From: Zantedeschia hybrid cultivar
Taxonomy: Eukaryota; Streptophyta; Magnoliopsida; Alismatales; Araceae
Direction: 5' to 3'
Length of the DNA: 64,000 nt
NCBI GenBank assembly: GCA_030544215.1
Contig: JARZZO010000010.1
Span: 56,709,564 to 56,773,563 of the forward strand
Part shown: positions 1 to 12,504 of the stretch, one piece after another
Position numbering within the stretch: the first letter of the stretch is position 1
How the letters are laid out: every line of letters starts with the position of its first letter
Program-made: the position numbers and the translations under genes
Notes under the pieces: generated by a model
Seen by the model: only the letters and a program-made list of their open reading frames with translations
Told to the model about the DNA's origin: nothing
Databases searched by the model: none

Positions 1-240
1 GTGTCGCCCAAGGCCGACGTCATTCAAGTCTTCTAAACTGGTTCATGTGAAAATTGACCTCGGAAGATGGCCCAAAACACGTCGTTCAAGTTGGCCGCCA
101 TTTAAATGGCGTCGCTGTCCCTAGACGCCATTCAGTCCAAAAATAGAGTATGTTATCTGGGGTAAATCGCGTCGTGGGTGGAAGCCACCTTTTTAAAAGG
201 CGTCGCTGTCCCTCAACGTCATTTAACCCTCACAAACAGG
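1..240. repeat. Cluster of GCGTC/GACGCC repeat motif
   Basis: Three degenerate copies of a motif lie here. Each has a GCGTCG core, then about 15 bases, then GACGYCATT or a GGCGTCGCTGTCC half. A perfect 16-bp palindrome CGCCATTTAAATGGCG sits at 96-111. The same motif recurs at 782-820, 2611-2655, 2701-2740, 4012-4085 and 9282-9345, always near relics of plant-mobile-domain or DUF7745-type elements. It probably belongs to the non-coding part of that element family. No protein is supported. Confidence 0.6.
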
Positions 241-1146
241 TTCTCCTCCGGCCTCCCCCGAGTTCCAAAATGGGATTTCTCCCCGAATTCGCACAAAACA
301 CCATAAAGATATAGAGGGAGGAGGAGAAACTAAGTACTCATTTAAAAACCCACAATTTTTTATTACATACAATTAGTATTTTCACCCCAAAAACCTCCTA
401 AACAGGCTCCAAAGTGGGATAAAACATGGTTTTTAAATAAAACGTCGCGAGGATCGTTACCCTACCTGCTACTCGAACTCCTCCGAGCTCCAAGCCGCCG
501 AACTGCCACGCCACACGCCGCCGCCGATACCGCCGTGGACGCCGTTACTCTACCTGGACGTCGGCCGCCGTCCGGAGAGAAATGCGCCACGGAAGAAGTG
601 GTGGTGGTAGTGGAGGAAGTTAGGAGGTTGAGGGAGTAGAGGGAGAGAAAGAATGGGGAGAGGAAAGGAAGGAGAAGGGGAAAGAGGCGCCGGAGGCTGG
701 AGAGAAGAGAAGAGAGAGAGAGAGGAAAGGAGAGAATGAGGGAAAGGAGGGAGGGTTTGCGGGGTCAAATTGAAACTAGGTAAAACGCGTCGTCCAAATC
801 CGACGTCATTTAGACGACAAGTCCGGGTTGTGCACTGACATGCAAGGGCCGTACTCTGAATCGCGTCGACCATGCAAGACGCCATTCATACGATAAGACC
901 GGGGCCGTACTCTCGCGGCCCAAAGCCAGCCCACATGGCGCCTACGTGACACAGCCTAAAACGCGTCCACATCTCCCAACCCCACAAGGGCCCAAATCAA
1001 GGGATCCGACCCCGAAAGTGACCCGGTAACCGGATCCGAAACCTCAATCCTTACATAACTTCTGCTACAATCTTTCTTGTGAGGGCCATTTCTAAGGAAA
1101 GAAAACTGCCTCCAAGGTTCAGCAAAATAGTTTTTACTGGCCCACA
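241..1146. other. Unassigned GC-rich and purine-rich stretch
   Basis: The stretch has a GC-rich piece (440-580), a GA-rich run (590-770) and another motif copy (782-900). Its order of motif, GC-rich piece and GA-rich run resembles 9282-9830, upstream of the reverse-strand plant-mobile-domain gene. It may therefore be the 5' end of a related element. The open frame at 550-885 is low-complexity Pro/Ser/Leu and is not credible as a gene. Confidence 0.35.
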
Positions 1147-1665
1147 CTCTTTAAATATGCCCATAAGTTAAGCAGAACTTGCCTCAGATGTCAAGCTGTA
1201 GGGAATATGGTAAAAAGGGACATAACGTCACTCAACCCAATTCTAGTGGTTTAAGACTTTGATGTTTGGGGAATAGACTTTATGGGACCTTTTCCATCTT
1301 CTTTTGGACATGAATATATCTTAGTGGCAGTAGATTATGCCTCTAAGTAAATTGAAGCAATAGCCACCCGAACCAATGATCATAAAGTGGTCATGAAATT
1401 CATCTAGAAAAATATCTTTTCACGGTTTAGGTGGCCCAAAGTTATCATAAGTGATGGACGCACGCATTTCATGAATTCCCAATTTCGATCTTTGCTTAAG
1501 AAATTTGGGATCAATCACAAGCTGACTACCTTTTATCATCCTCAAACCAGTGGCCAAGTGGAAGTATCCAATAGAGAAATCAAGACTATTTTGCAAAAGT
1601 TCGTTAGGTCCGATAGAAAAGATTAGTCTGAAAGATCAGATGATGCTTTTGTGAGTGCTCAAATC
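1147..1665 (+). pseudogene. Ty3/gypsy integrase fragment, broken
   Basis: Translation of the + strand gives the end of the integrase zinc finger (CLRCQ) and then the core domain: DVWGIDFMGPFPSS with the first catalytic Asp, VAVDYASK, VIISDGRTHF with the second Asp, YHPQTSGQ and the final NREIK with the Glu. This is the standard order for a plant Ty3/gypsy DDE integrase. In-frame stops occur near 1250, 1349, 1405 and 1623; at 1623 the stop is where the family has Trp (RKDW). There is no open frame, protease or RT beside it, so it is a fossil fragment. Confidence 0.85.
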
Positions 1666-4194
1666 GTGATGTGTGAAATCATGAATTTTATGTTGATTAT
1701 ATGACAATAAAAACCTATTAAAAATTAAATGTGATCGCCATAAAGTTTTTAACTAAAAGGCTTCAAAAGATAAAGTATGATCGCTTATCTGTTTTGAAGT
1801 TGGGAGATTGTTGAATTCTTAATTCCTTATCTTCAGCTGGCTGAAAAAAAAAAAGAACCTATTTAATGCTTATGTTCTTGCTTGGATTTGGTGATTTTGG
1901 GGATCTTCCTTTTTGCTCAAGTTCTTCTTTGGATGATGATCTCTACTTGATCTTCTTGATGATTATACTTTTCAAAGAAATAAAGAAAGAGAAAGAGAAA
2001 GAAAACTAACAAGAACTAATAGAGTGTAGAATATATTCTAATCATAATTTTAATCATGTAACTAAAAAGAATCACTTACTTGTTTTGTAGTCTTTTAAAC
2101 CTCCTTAACATGTGGGTAAAAAATTATGAATATTGTGAGTGTGTGAATAGCATGAAGTGATGATTATGAAATTATGACACTAATGATGATGAAAACAAGA
2201 GAAAGAATGAATGAAGTTGAATGGCCCCTGGAAGCCTTGATCTTGAATGGACGAAGAGGATGAAGAAAGGACGAAGTTCTTCTTTTAAGATTCCTGGAAG
2301 TAGTCGTGTAACGCCTCGATCATTCTTTAACTCCTTCAACGTTTCGACGTTGTTTCTCTCTTGAATTCTTAACCTTTCCTTCTTCATAAGCTTATGTATT
2401 TGTAGACTTAAGTTCAAGACTGTCACGTACGTCCGCGGTCACTTATGGATTAACATGAAAGAAATTAGAGTCAATTCCACCAAGAAACAGATAAATACAG
2501 GCTAATTCATCATTATCTGTAATTACCTAAAACGCATTGACCAAGGGAGACATCTTTTAACTTAATTAAGATAAAGATAAACTCGGGAAAATGAAACAAA
2601 AACACTTTAGAACACCTAAATGGTGTCGTGTTGGGAAGACGTCTTTTAGTTAATTAACAAATTAATTAAAAATCAAATTAAAAATCGAAATAGGAATAAA
2701 ACTCTAAATGGCGTCTACAGAGGCCGACGTCTGTTAGGATAATTTTCATATTCGATTGAAAATCTGAGTTAAAACCAATTTCATTAATAAACTTAAATGG
2801 TCTATGTCTTTCCCGATGTTATTTACAAAAACAATTAATCTAGTAAAAATAATAAAAATTAACCAATGATTAAATATCAGATCATTTTCGGGCATTATTA
2901 TACGATATGAAATTTACTCAAAATGATGTCAAAATTAGTGTGTCTACAGCTGTCCTACCTTGACATTGACTTTGCAAGGGAGTGTAGTGAAATAGAATGT
3001 ACTGAAAAGGTGATGTCAATGTATGATGAAACACGCTTTCAACATCATATGATGGGAATTTTTCTCAAAATAATCAATGAAGATAACTCAAAGAGATCAA
3101 TGGAATGAATCCCGTCCGGATGAAGAAAACAAAGAAAATAAGGTCGATCAACCTCCAAGATTGGGAAGTACCCTAGGTCATAAACCCTGCAGGTTTAATC
3201 ATGGAAGCGGTTACCAGCCAATGTGGAAGTACTGCAACTATGATGGATCTAAAAAGGAAACAAGAAATATTTGGGATAAAGAGTTCAAGAAAGAATAGAA
3301 ATACAAGGATATCTTCAAGCAAACCTCAAAGATAATCAAGATACTCAATTCAGAATGGAATATTTCATATCATGTCGGGTTTATTTGATCAATGGTCTTA
3401 AACTTTAATCAGGAATTAATTCTTATCATAATGATAATTTCAAAGTCCTACATGATGCATGTTAGGCTAACAGGAAAATATCAAATCAAATAAAATATAA
3501 ATTAATCAAGGATAATATTATTAAATTATCATTAATGAGTCAAGATACCAATTATGTAATTCAATGTTAAGCCAAAACTTGTTTGACCACGCACTGTTTC
3601 ACAAAAGTGCAACTATCGTCCTCATCAGTTAACAATCCAACGGCCTATCCGTTTGATTAAGAATTCTCTGGATTTATCATAGTTTTTGTTGAAGGGGAAC
3701 TCAAATTCCAATTTCATCAGAATCACCAGGCCCTTGATATAATTTAATAAATATTTATTATATAGTAAATGATGATTACGCAAATCAATTACATAAAATA
3801 ATACAAGGATAGAGATAAAAATAACCGTCTTTTTAGCCACGGTCGGTACTCATAAACTCCCACAATGGAACCTTATCGAAAATTTCAACTTTGTAGTCAT
3901 TTCTTTGAATTTCCTGCACTGAGAAATTATCAGCAACTTCAAGCAAATATTTAATTAATTATCAAATATGGATAAACATGGCATTTCGGGGAAATAACAG
4001 AAAAAATCCTGAAACGCGTCGTGTCGTGCCGACGCTATTAAGACCAATCAAATAAAGTCGCTGTTCACCGATGCCTTTTAAGTTGCAGAAATAGGTTCTT
4101 ATTGTGTTCAATCCGGATTCCAATTCTCAAGGCCTCAATTTGATTGCAGAATAGGTTAATCCAGAATTACTTATCCAGAATAGCTTATACTAGA
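1666..4194. other. AT-rich stretch without recognised gene
   Basis: Short frames at 2923-3298 (+) and 2172-2426 (-) have no family I recognise and lack convincing exon signals. GCGTC-type motif copies lie at 2611-2655, 2701-2740 and 4012-4085. GA-rich simple sequence lies at 1975-2010. The rest is AT-rich and looks like degraded transposon DNA. Confidence 0.4.
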
Positions 4195-4400
4195 ATAAGG
4201 GGTGCTTAGCTTTGATAATTCTGTGGGACCCACTGGCGGAATAAGAAGAATAAGCAATTCTTGGGTCTAGGGTCGAATTGCTTATTCTCCTTATTCTCCG
4301 AATAGGCTATTCTGCACCGGTATAAGCCATTACGCTTGTCAAAGCTAAATTAAGCTTATTCTCCCTTTATTCTTCCTTATTCTTCTTTTATTCTCCAATC
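4195..4400. repeat. Fold-back MITE-like inverted repeat
   Basis: The inner arms 4239-4260 and 4275-4296 match at 21 of 22 positions as inverted repeats (GAATTGCTTATTC core) around a 14-base loop. Outer arms continue the pairing: GCTTAGCTTTGATAA near 4204-4218 against TTGTCAAAGCTAA near 4337-4349. Both flanks are full of the CTTATTC word. No clear target duplication was found, so the superfamily is open. Confidence 0.6.
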
Positions 4401-4568
4401 AAAGTGGCGCGAATGCATATTTCTTCTCCAATTCGGAAAAGACTATTCAATCTCGTAAACCTCTATACATAAGCTTCCTTAACTTGTATTAAGGCAAATC
4501 CATACACAATCTAGAGATCAAAGTAAGAGATTCTCTCTAAATTTCAAGAGGAAAAGTTCAAGAACAAG

Positions 4569-5893
4569 ATGGATTCTTCAAACAAGAGGATGAAGAAGAC
4601 GCTCGAGAAGTTTTCTGATGTGAAAGATCATCTTAGTGGACGCGATCCTAACTTTTAAGTAAGTTAAATCATCTCTTTCCTTCTAATCAATTCTATTTTC
4701 ATGCTTTTCTTCATGTTCTTCACGTTCTTCATGGAATTATAGCAATTTTCTTTTATTTATCTAGGCATATCATCTTTTTTCTGACTCAAGAAAATTCTCT
4801 TCCCTTCCTTGGATTCAGAAGCTTATGAAAAATATCACTATCTCCATGCAATCTTATGTTTCCAAGTGGAATATCCAAGGTTTAGTCGTCCATGCAAAAC
4901 ATTATAAGAGTTCAAACGTGGATTGGGCAACGATGGGAGCTCTAATTGACATACTTTTCTCTTTGCCGAGTTCCAATCTACCATACTCCTTGAAAAGGCC
5001 GAACTCCTATTGGGCCTTCCTAAGATCAAGCTGAATAATGATGAACTGATCCTAAACAAGATGACTCTTATGAGGGAAAAGATCACAGGTCAACAACTAT
5101 TAATGAAGATTATGAAGGATCCAAAGGAAGTTCAAAGATGCCTTACTAAGAAAGGGATCAACCTTGCAAAGTTGGCAGAGTGGACCTTGTATGCGATTGA
5201 GGAACTCAAAGAGGATGACACTGAGAACGTGATGAAAGCGTTCACCACATGCCTGGCTGGAGCTCTATTCTTTCATGCTCAAGACAATATTTTGAAGGAA
5301 AACAGATCGGCACGACGATCCTAGCCTATCTCTATAGTGGGCTTTCTGCAGCATCTATAGGTCAGCCCACTCATGGTTGCATGCTTCTCTTTGCTCTGTG
5401 GGTTGAGTTCCACTTCAAGTTCGAGTACCATACTAGAAATTCTGCAAAACCATCTCAAATGTATCAAAATAACCTAATCTTCCATATTTCCAATATCGTG
5501 AAGTTCAATGAAAGAATGATCAACCGAGTGCCCAAACTCAAGACTCGAGTTGATTGGCGAGCATATTTGAAGACCATGCCATCGTACGGATTCGATTATT
5601 CTCCACTTACACTTGTAGGAAAACCGATTCGAGTACGCTGTGCAGCTGGTGCAGAGCTTCGATTGATTGGGTTAACTGAGTTCGTGCTATATAATCCTCA
5701 TTGCTGTTATACTCAACTCAGCATGCCTTGTCATGAGTTCCTAGATTTTTCCCACATCTCTCCAATCAAGAAGCGCACCTTGGAATCTGATGAAGACTTC
5801 GAAGCAACTGAACTTATAGTTACACTGTGGAACATTAGCTTCATTCATCGTGTAAAATTTTATAATGAAGCTCAAAGAGGATTAGCATATCCA
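4569..5893 (+). pseudogene. DUF7745-type transposon protein, frameshifted
   Basis: This relic is in three frames: 4825-5034, 5010-5324 and 5249-5893. The piece ILAYLYSGLSAASIG, followed by MLLFALWVEFHF, matches the signature region of the DUF7745 family: ILAE...SL, a Gly/Cys-containing turn, then LL.W...HF. The preceding helices, FTTCLAGALFFHAQDNI, also fit. Plant DUF7745 proteins are carried by gypsy-related or plant-mobile elements, and their function is unknown. A possible small first exon begins at ATG 4569 and is followed by a GTAAG donor near 4659. The reading is cut at 5893 by the inserted copia element. Two frameshifts make it non-functional. Confidence 0.6.
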
Positions 5894-7745
5894 TATTGTT
5901 GGGATCCGGGCGGGACGCGAAGAACGCAGCGGAAACGACGAACAAAATTATCCCACCCAATGCCCGCTGATCCGATTCGGAACGAAAACTAAAACCAAAA
6001 AATCGGGTCATAATCTGATTACCGTGCGCGGATTCGAATCCGCTTCCGTCGAGGCGATGCCGCGAGCCGCACAAGCGTCCGGCCTCCAGCGGTATCCACG
6101 CGATCCTCCGCGGTGGTTCGTCCTCGCTCCCTCGTCCATATCAACTCGCTCGCTGAAGATCCGTCGCCGCAATAATTCCCGAAAACCAGCTGACGGGAAT
6201 TCCCGACTTTCGAGAATCACGCGTGGCGGAGACGGAGACAGTCTCGATGCCTTGAACGGGGCCCCCAAAGAAGGAGAGAGAAAGGGGGGAACGGCCAGCA
6301 TGGGAAAATCTTGGAGCTTGGCCCAGGGTTTCTCAACAACGCGTATATATATATTAAGTCGGCGCGACTTTTCGCAAAAGTCCTTGAGTTAATATAAATC
6401 CCACTTATATACCACCGACTGAGAGTCTTATTACATGTGACCCTCTAGGCCCATTTACCAGTCCGGTTTTCAACCCGTTAAGTCAAATAACTAGTTATTG
6501 ACTTATTATAATTAATTAATATCTAGATATTAACTAATTTCTTAGCCGAATCAAAATCGCATGTAAATTCGGTCAGACTTCCGATCAAGTTGGGTGCCAA
6601 GCAACACCGCATAATCCCGGAAGGTAATGGGATTCAGCAACCCACTCATGGAACCTGTTCGTCCACAGTTACCGCATGACTATAATCCTTCGTTCGTACA
6701 ATGCTCTCGAGTTAACATAGGGTATGGTCAACTGTCAAACCCTAGATGGTCAACTCACTTGAATCAGACTCCACTGTACAATATCCTAAAACCTCTTTTC
6801 TGATATTGTTTCTGCTCTGGCCAGAGACTCTTGCGGATCTATTCTAGAGCATTCTCTCTCTAGTTACCTGAGAGCGAACGATCCTTTATTGAAGACACAA
6901 TCACCTTCGAAGGTCTTCCGCTGGACCCGATCCTTGACTATTAGAGATCCCGTGGATAGGGATTCGTAGGTCAAAGTCAAAGTCCAGAAGTTCATCGACA
7001 AGGTGTCTCTGATGTCTCAAGTCCAAGGATAAACCACGCCACTGTGACGATGAATCAAGCTGATTGACAGTTAGGTAAATTACCATTCGACGATTTATGT
7101 CGGATCAGTCCAGTGAACTCATTCCCCATTGAGCACCTACAAGTTTACCATTGTATCTCCACATAAAGTCTGTGACTAAGACTTGGTCACGGAACTGCTA
7201 AATTATCTATAGATGGAATATTTCCATTACATTATTTCCTCTTAATCCATTGTCTCTGAATTTGTAAATGAGTCTCAGAATGTTCTGCAACTTCTAAAGA
7301 GACCATGACTTGATCACACAATTGATAGCTTCCACTGTTGTCCTACAACAACGGGATTTTATTAGAGACCTTTTAAAACTACATCTAGTTCATGGATGAA
7401 CTTTTTCATCTATATTGTTCTAATAACAATATCACTTATTTATGTCGTCACCTTAATATCGAGTTCTGGATTGGAACCCTTCCAATCCATTCCTTTCTTC
7501 TAGAAGGTTGAATCCATTATTTGACTTGAAATTTGAGTCAGTATAACCTCATAGTTTCAAATCATCCTCTCCACATACATGAGTGCATCCTTAATACTTC
7601 TCAAGTGCTCAATGATGCATTTCACTCATGTATCCTTTAAGGAACTTTTTCCCTAAAGGAATAAATTTGTGGGTTTCCTGATAAATATGATTTGGCCGAG
7701 ATAATCCAATTTCCAAAGTTGAGAAGGTTGCTAACTCTTCCATGA
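5894..7745 (-). mobile_element. 3' part of Ty1/copia element (RNase H remnant plus LTR)
   Basis: Read on the minus strand, 7745-7080 gives a decayed copia RNase H region: a degenerate ALEKY...DDLKL...GYTDSNFKSN segment, then KFIHELDVV. These correspond to the family's GYTDSDF-type catalytic strand and the ...ITELGVV helix. Many stops interrupt it. It is followed by a long non-coding tail. The end at 5894 reads ...CCGCTGCG...GGATCCCAACA, which is typical of a plant copia LTR terminus. The start of the LTR inside the block is unclear. The element interrupts the DUF7745 relic. No matching second LTR is present. Confidence 0.6.
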
Positions 7746-9660
7746 GAATTTGGCGCCCCAGTTTATGCGGGCCTGCTTATCCTGCATAGTCCTCCTGATC
7801 CCCTCCCGTATCTCCTCCTCCACCCACTCCTGATGCAGCCCCAACGTCCACATCACCAGCTGCAGGCGCAAAAGGGACATCTCGTTCATGCAGTGTAGCC
7901 ACACCTGGCGTCCGAATCGGCCCCGCCCCTGCTCTTCCTAAGGTTGTATTGTATTGTCCATACCAAGGTACGGACGCCAAATAACCTACATTCATATAGG
8001 TTAGTCGCATTGCATATCACATATCAAATAATTAATAAAATGAATAAATAAATTGTGTCATGTTCAAAGCAATAAACATTTAATAAGATGTAAATTCAAA
8101 TATTCACCATTCAATAATTTAACATTTAACAGACATGTTAATAAAACATCTAATTAAATTAATTAAATGTTTAAACATTTTAATAAACCATAAAACATTT
8201 AATAATGACAAGAAAATAATTTTAAAACTTACCAACAACTCTGGGTAGTCCAAAAATTGATGGCGGAGGGTCGTCAACTGGTGATGCTGTGGTGCCGTGT
8301 CTACCACCGGACGCCAACGCCAGGAAAGTGGGACTGCCGCCGGCTGTGTGGATGGCCTCGTTCGGCCCAGAGAAAAATAATAATAACTTCAGACCTGCAC
8401 AAAAGAACATACATGTTAGAATCATCACATGCATTGTATCATAAGCATTTAATGAACAGATTTAAAACAAATTAAATACTTGAAGAAACGGCGCGAAGCC
8501 GCTGATGGTAGTCTCCCGGTCCGGTGTGACGGCAGAGAGGTCGATGAAGTGGTGAGCCAGAAGGGCTGCGCCCTAGGCATACTCGCCTAACCTATCTAGA
8601 TCTACAAGGAGACTCAGGAAGCGACAGTGGATGCAGTCGCCCTTCGTCCCAAAGAGAAGCCTACCGAAGAAGAAGACTAAGAACCTCCTAAGGTCCCTAT
8701 CTGCTCTAGCCCTATCAAAAGGATCCTGGCAATATACCTCACTAGCCGCCTTGGCTAGTCTCGATCTCAACTCGGCACTGGACTCATCAGTTTGCTGCCT
8801 AGGCTCTTCTAGTCCTAGGGATCTCTCTATTGCCGTCCTGAGGAGAGTCCGACTCTCACAACCCTCTAGCCCTATTACATCCAACCTTAGCAACTCCTGA
8901 GCTAGCCCGTGATAATTGGGATACGTGATCTCGCTCACTGCCCGACCTTCTACCCGAAGGCCGGTGATCCTGCATACATCCTCGAGACTGGGGATCATAT
9001 GTCCCCAGGGCATCAGAAATGCCCGGCTCTTGGCATGCCATCTCTCTCTCAATACCTGCAATAATACAAAATCTATCCAAAAAGGCTCGCTCTCCAAGAT
9101 CTCCCTAAACCCCATCTCTGCCAGTCGTGCCTTCTAAAAGTCCGGAAGACCACGGTACGCCGCCACCACCAGGTCCCAAGATATCCTGGTCCTCATTGTC
9201 CCTTGCAATTGCCAAATAACTCATCAAATAACTTATTAAGGCATTAATAATCAATTTCTGAAATAATTATCCTTTTTTTTTAATCGCGTCAGGGTTCAGG
9301 GACGCATTTCAAAAGGCGTCCCTGTCCCCAAACGCCTTTCACCACATATTCCCATAATATGTGGCCGGTTCCTATTTCCCCTTCAAAATTGAAATTTTAA
9401 CATAATAAGGAGTATTCTCGAGACTTACCAAACGTGGACCCGCTTCCTCGGCCAGTGCCGCTGCTGCTTCGCCCTCTTGCGCCGCAGGAGGGGCCTCTTC
9501 GGCCTCCATAAAAGTTGCCGCCTTCGCGAGGGCTTGTGCTTCCGCCACCACCTCGGGGACTTCCTCCCCCACTTCCACGTTCACAGTGCGGATGGCTGTG
9601 ACTCGGCGTCGTTTCCCGCCAGCCTGCTAGGTCCACCGGATTCCATGGCCCCGGAGTGTG
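7746..9660 (-). pseudogene. Plant mobile domain (PMD) gene, TAG-interrupted
   Basis: The minus strand encodes a PMD (aminotransferase-like plant mobile domain) protein. The core exon (about 9200 to 8480) carries SWDLVVAAYRGLPDF, ERWHAKSRAFLMPWGHM, the hallmark SLEDVCRITGLRVEGRAV, then EYA-stop-GAALLAHHFIDLS. The last stop is a TAG where the family has Trp; a second TAG lies near 9140. An acidic Ala-rich N-terminal exon ends at a GTAAGT donor (minus-strand 9428) and has a frameshift after ATG 9644. A further exon (8434-8222) has a TGCAG acceptor and GTAAGT donor. The tail 8010-7777 is Gly/Ala-rich. PMD proteins occur in gypsy and Mutator elements and as domesticated MAIN genes. The stops argue for a dead transposon gene. 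Confidence 0.7.
9282..9345. repeat. GCGTC/GGCGTCCCTGTCC motif copy
   Basis: This copy sits in the intron between the N-terminal and core exons of the PMD relic. It contains CGCGTCAGGG, AAAAGGCGTCCCTGTCC and ACGCCTTTC. It ties the dispersed motif directly to the PMD-type element. Confidence 0.55.
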
Positions 9661-9833
9661 AGATGGAGCTCAAAAGGGTGAGAGAGAGTGAAAGATGAGA
9701 AGGAACTTGAGAGAGGAGCTCGTCGGCGGTGGAGAAGGAGCATCGGTGATCGTCGGAGACGCCAAAGATCGCTGGAGAGAGAGGAGATGGCCGGAATCGC
9801 CCACCGTTGCTGGAGAAGAAAGAAGATGAAGAG

Positions 9834-12460
9834 TAGGGCTGGCAATGAGCCGAGCCGAGCCGAGCTTTGGATGGCTCGGGCTCGGCTCGGGTCAATGGAG
9901 CTTGGCTCGAGCTCGAGCTCGGTTCGAGCTCTAAATCTGGGCTCGAGCTCGGCTCGGCTCGAGCTCGAACCAATGAAATCTGGACATATGCGATTTAATT
10001 TTAGTCATTTGATGTAGAATGAGGATTTTTTAGTATTCTTATTCAAACTTGTGTAATAATACTCTATCAAGATATATAAAATGAAAACTAATCAATTCAA
10101 TTAAAATCCCAAGGAAGACAATTAAATGCATAATAAAAAATGAACAAGAACTTTAATAGGCAGATTTTGAACTCAATTAAACATGAATATAGACCTTTTG
10201 TGATAATACTAACTACATATATGAAAATTTAAATATACAAAAATTACAAGGAGAAAAGAAACTTACTGTGAATAATATTGTTTCAATATCAAACCTGAAT
10301 ATCAAATAAAAACAACTAAGTATGCAACAAAGGCACTAAACTTGCCAGGGAAAATAACCCTATTATGTGAAATTTTTCTTCCATATATAACTTTAATTCA
10401 AAACACTTTGCATACAAACCTGAATATCAAACAAAAGAAAGAAAAAGGAAAAAGAAAGCATAGGAACTCAAACAAGCCAAACAACTTCATGTCAATCTCC
10501 AACATACAAACTAAAACTCAATTAGTCAATAACATGTCTATTGTTTTTTTCTTCTCATAAACATCCATAACAAAGATAAAGACTTGTAACAAGTCTCCAT
10601 AACAACTACTTGAAGTTGATTTGAAAAATAAGTCTCCTTTGCTTCCCAATTGCAACTTGCAAGCACCTAAACAAAAAAAGAAAAGAAAAGAAAGAAAAAT
10701 CAGCATATTCACAATAACTCAAATGAAAGGATCTATGAAATATCAAATATCAAAGTTACCTTGATAGAAAAAGGTTGAGATAATCATGGAACTGGCAAGA
10801 AAATCTCCACTGGCTTCTTCTCCGCCTGCAAACATTGAACAAAAGCATATAAAAATTAAACTAAGACATTCACAAGCAACACATTAGATCAACAATCATC
10901 ATATTCTCATATACCTGTTGGTTTTTCTTGACACCATGAAGTACACGAACCCAATCCCCTCCACAAATCAAGACCTGAACAGTCTCTGAAGCTGAAGAAG
11001 CACGATAAGGATCAATTACTCTACTACCAGCACTAAATGTAGATTCTGAGGCCACTGTAGATATAGGAATTGCAAGAATCTCTGCTGCCATTTTGGATAA
11101 AATTCTATATTTCAAGTTGTTCACTTTCCACCACTCCAAGGTATTGAAATCACAATGTGAGCTTTCCTCACAAATATACACACCCTCCTCAAGATAAGTA
11201 TCTAACTCTGATTTTGGTGAATTCACTATCTCAAGTTGTTTGACATAGTTCATGAGCTTTAACCAACCTGATGTGGATGATGTTTAAGACCTAGAACCTG
11301 TGGAAGCACCTGAAGAATTAGCTCATGTAGTAGAGAGTTGCTCACTATTGTCAGCATTACAAATGGCAACATATTCACTATAAAGTTCATATAAGGCCTC
11401 ACGAACTACTTGTATCTTTCTTCTAGCTTCACCTTCAGGATAGATCTCTAGAAAACACATCTCAACCAGCCTTAGTTTACACCTTGGATCTAAAGCAGAA
11501 GCTACTGCCATTAGCAAGTTACATTCACCCCAATACTTGTCAAATTTCCCTTTCATCTTACTTATCATTGCCCGAATGAAGTCATTTTCATCCACTAAAT
11601 GAAGATTCAAAACTTCTTTCACCCTATAGATCTCACTAAGATATAAGTTAGAAGTAGGATAGTCACTTCCAGAAATGATGTTAGTGACTGCACTAAAAAC
11701 TTATAAGATTTCACATACTTTCTCAGCTTTCTCCCATTCATCCGAACTCGGTAAGCAATCATAATTTGGTTCCCTTTCTTTGAATCTTGGAAATACATCC
11801 CTAAACTTTAATGCTGCCGACAACATATCATACGTTGAGTTCCAACGAGTAGGGCAATCAATTATCAGCTTTCTTGATCCAAGCTGTAATTGTTGCACAA
11901 TCTCAGAAAATATGCGAAGTCTTGTTTCAGATTGATTAACATATTTCACACTTTCACGCACATTGACAATAATATCCTTAATTTCACCAAGGCCATCTTG
12001 AACTAGCAAATTAAGGATGTGAGCACAACATCGCACATGGAATAACTTTCCACCACAAAGTAGTTTCCTAGTTCTTGAAAAGTTCTCTTTCAAAACCCTC
12101 AAACAAACATCATTGTAAGCAGCATTATCAACAGAGACTGTAAAAACTTTATTCTCAATTCCCCAATCTTTCAAGCACTTGTAAATTGCATCGGCTATGT
12201 CAATCCCACGATGAGGAGGAGGAATATGCACAAAGCTCAAAACTCGTTTCTGTAACTTCCAATTACTATCAATAAAGTGTCCAGTAATAACCATATATTC
12301 AATTTTTTGACTTTGTGACTTCCAAAGATCAGTGGTCAAACTAATCTTGCTTATAGTCTTCAACAAAGCCTTCAACTTCTTCTTTTTTGCCTCATATACA
12401 ACCACACAATCATTCTTAATTGTCTTATTGGATATGGTTTGAAACTCGAGGGCAAACGAG
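9834..12460 (-). mobile_element. hAT DNA transposon, 5'-truncated
   Basis: The left end reads TAGGGCTGGCAATGAG, followed by a subterminal run of GAGCCGAGCC and GAGCTCGAGC words (9845-9975). This layout is common for plant hAT termini. The candidate 8-bp target copy on the left is ATGAAGAG (9826-9833). The transposase is on the minus strand. Recognisable transposase sequence stops near 12460, before the BED zinc finger, so the other terminus is missing and the element cannot move by itself. Confidence 0.75.
10870..12460 (-). pseudogene. hAT transposase (RICESLEEPER-like), three stops
   Basis: One minus-strand reading frame runs from about 12460 to 10870. It contains NKTIKNDC, the DDE strand SLTTDLWKS, TVSVDNAAYND, the Cys/His pair RCCAHILNLLVQDGL, CPTRWNSTYDML, then ALDPRCKL and the C-terminal dimerisation domain WWKVNN...ILAIPISTVASESTFSAGSRVIDPYR. 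This is the Ac/Tam3-type order found in RICESLEEPER-like proteins. The frame is broken by stops at 11701, 11320 and about 11285, without a frameshift. The N-terminal BED finger is absent. Such transposases act in the nucleus by cut-and-paste; this copy should be inactive. Confidence 0.9.
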
Positions 12461-12504
12461 TGGAATCTTGATTTTCGGCCGGCTAAAATTATGGGACGAC
12501 GATA

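Noticed and set aside
550..885. 111-codon minus-strand frame
   Set aside because: Low-complexity Pro/Ser/Leu translation of a GA-rich run, with no domain and no splice context.
5896..8020. Copia LTR ending at 8015 with a CATAT duplication
   Set aside because: The CA plus CATAT match at 8014-8020 would place the PMD tail inside the LTR; the RNase H remnant at 7080-7745 shows that the copia sequence ends before 7746.
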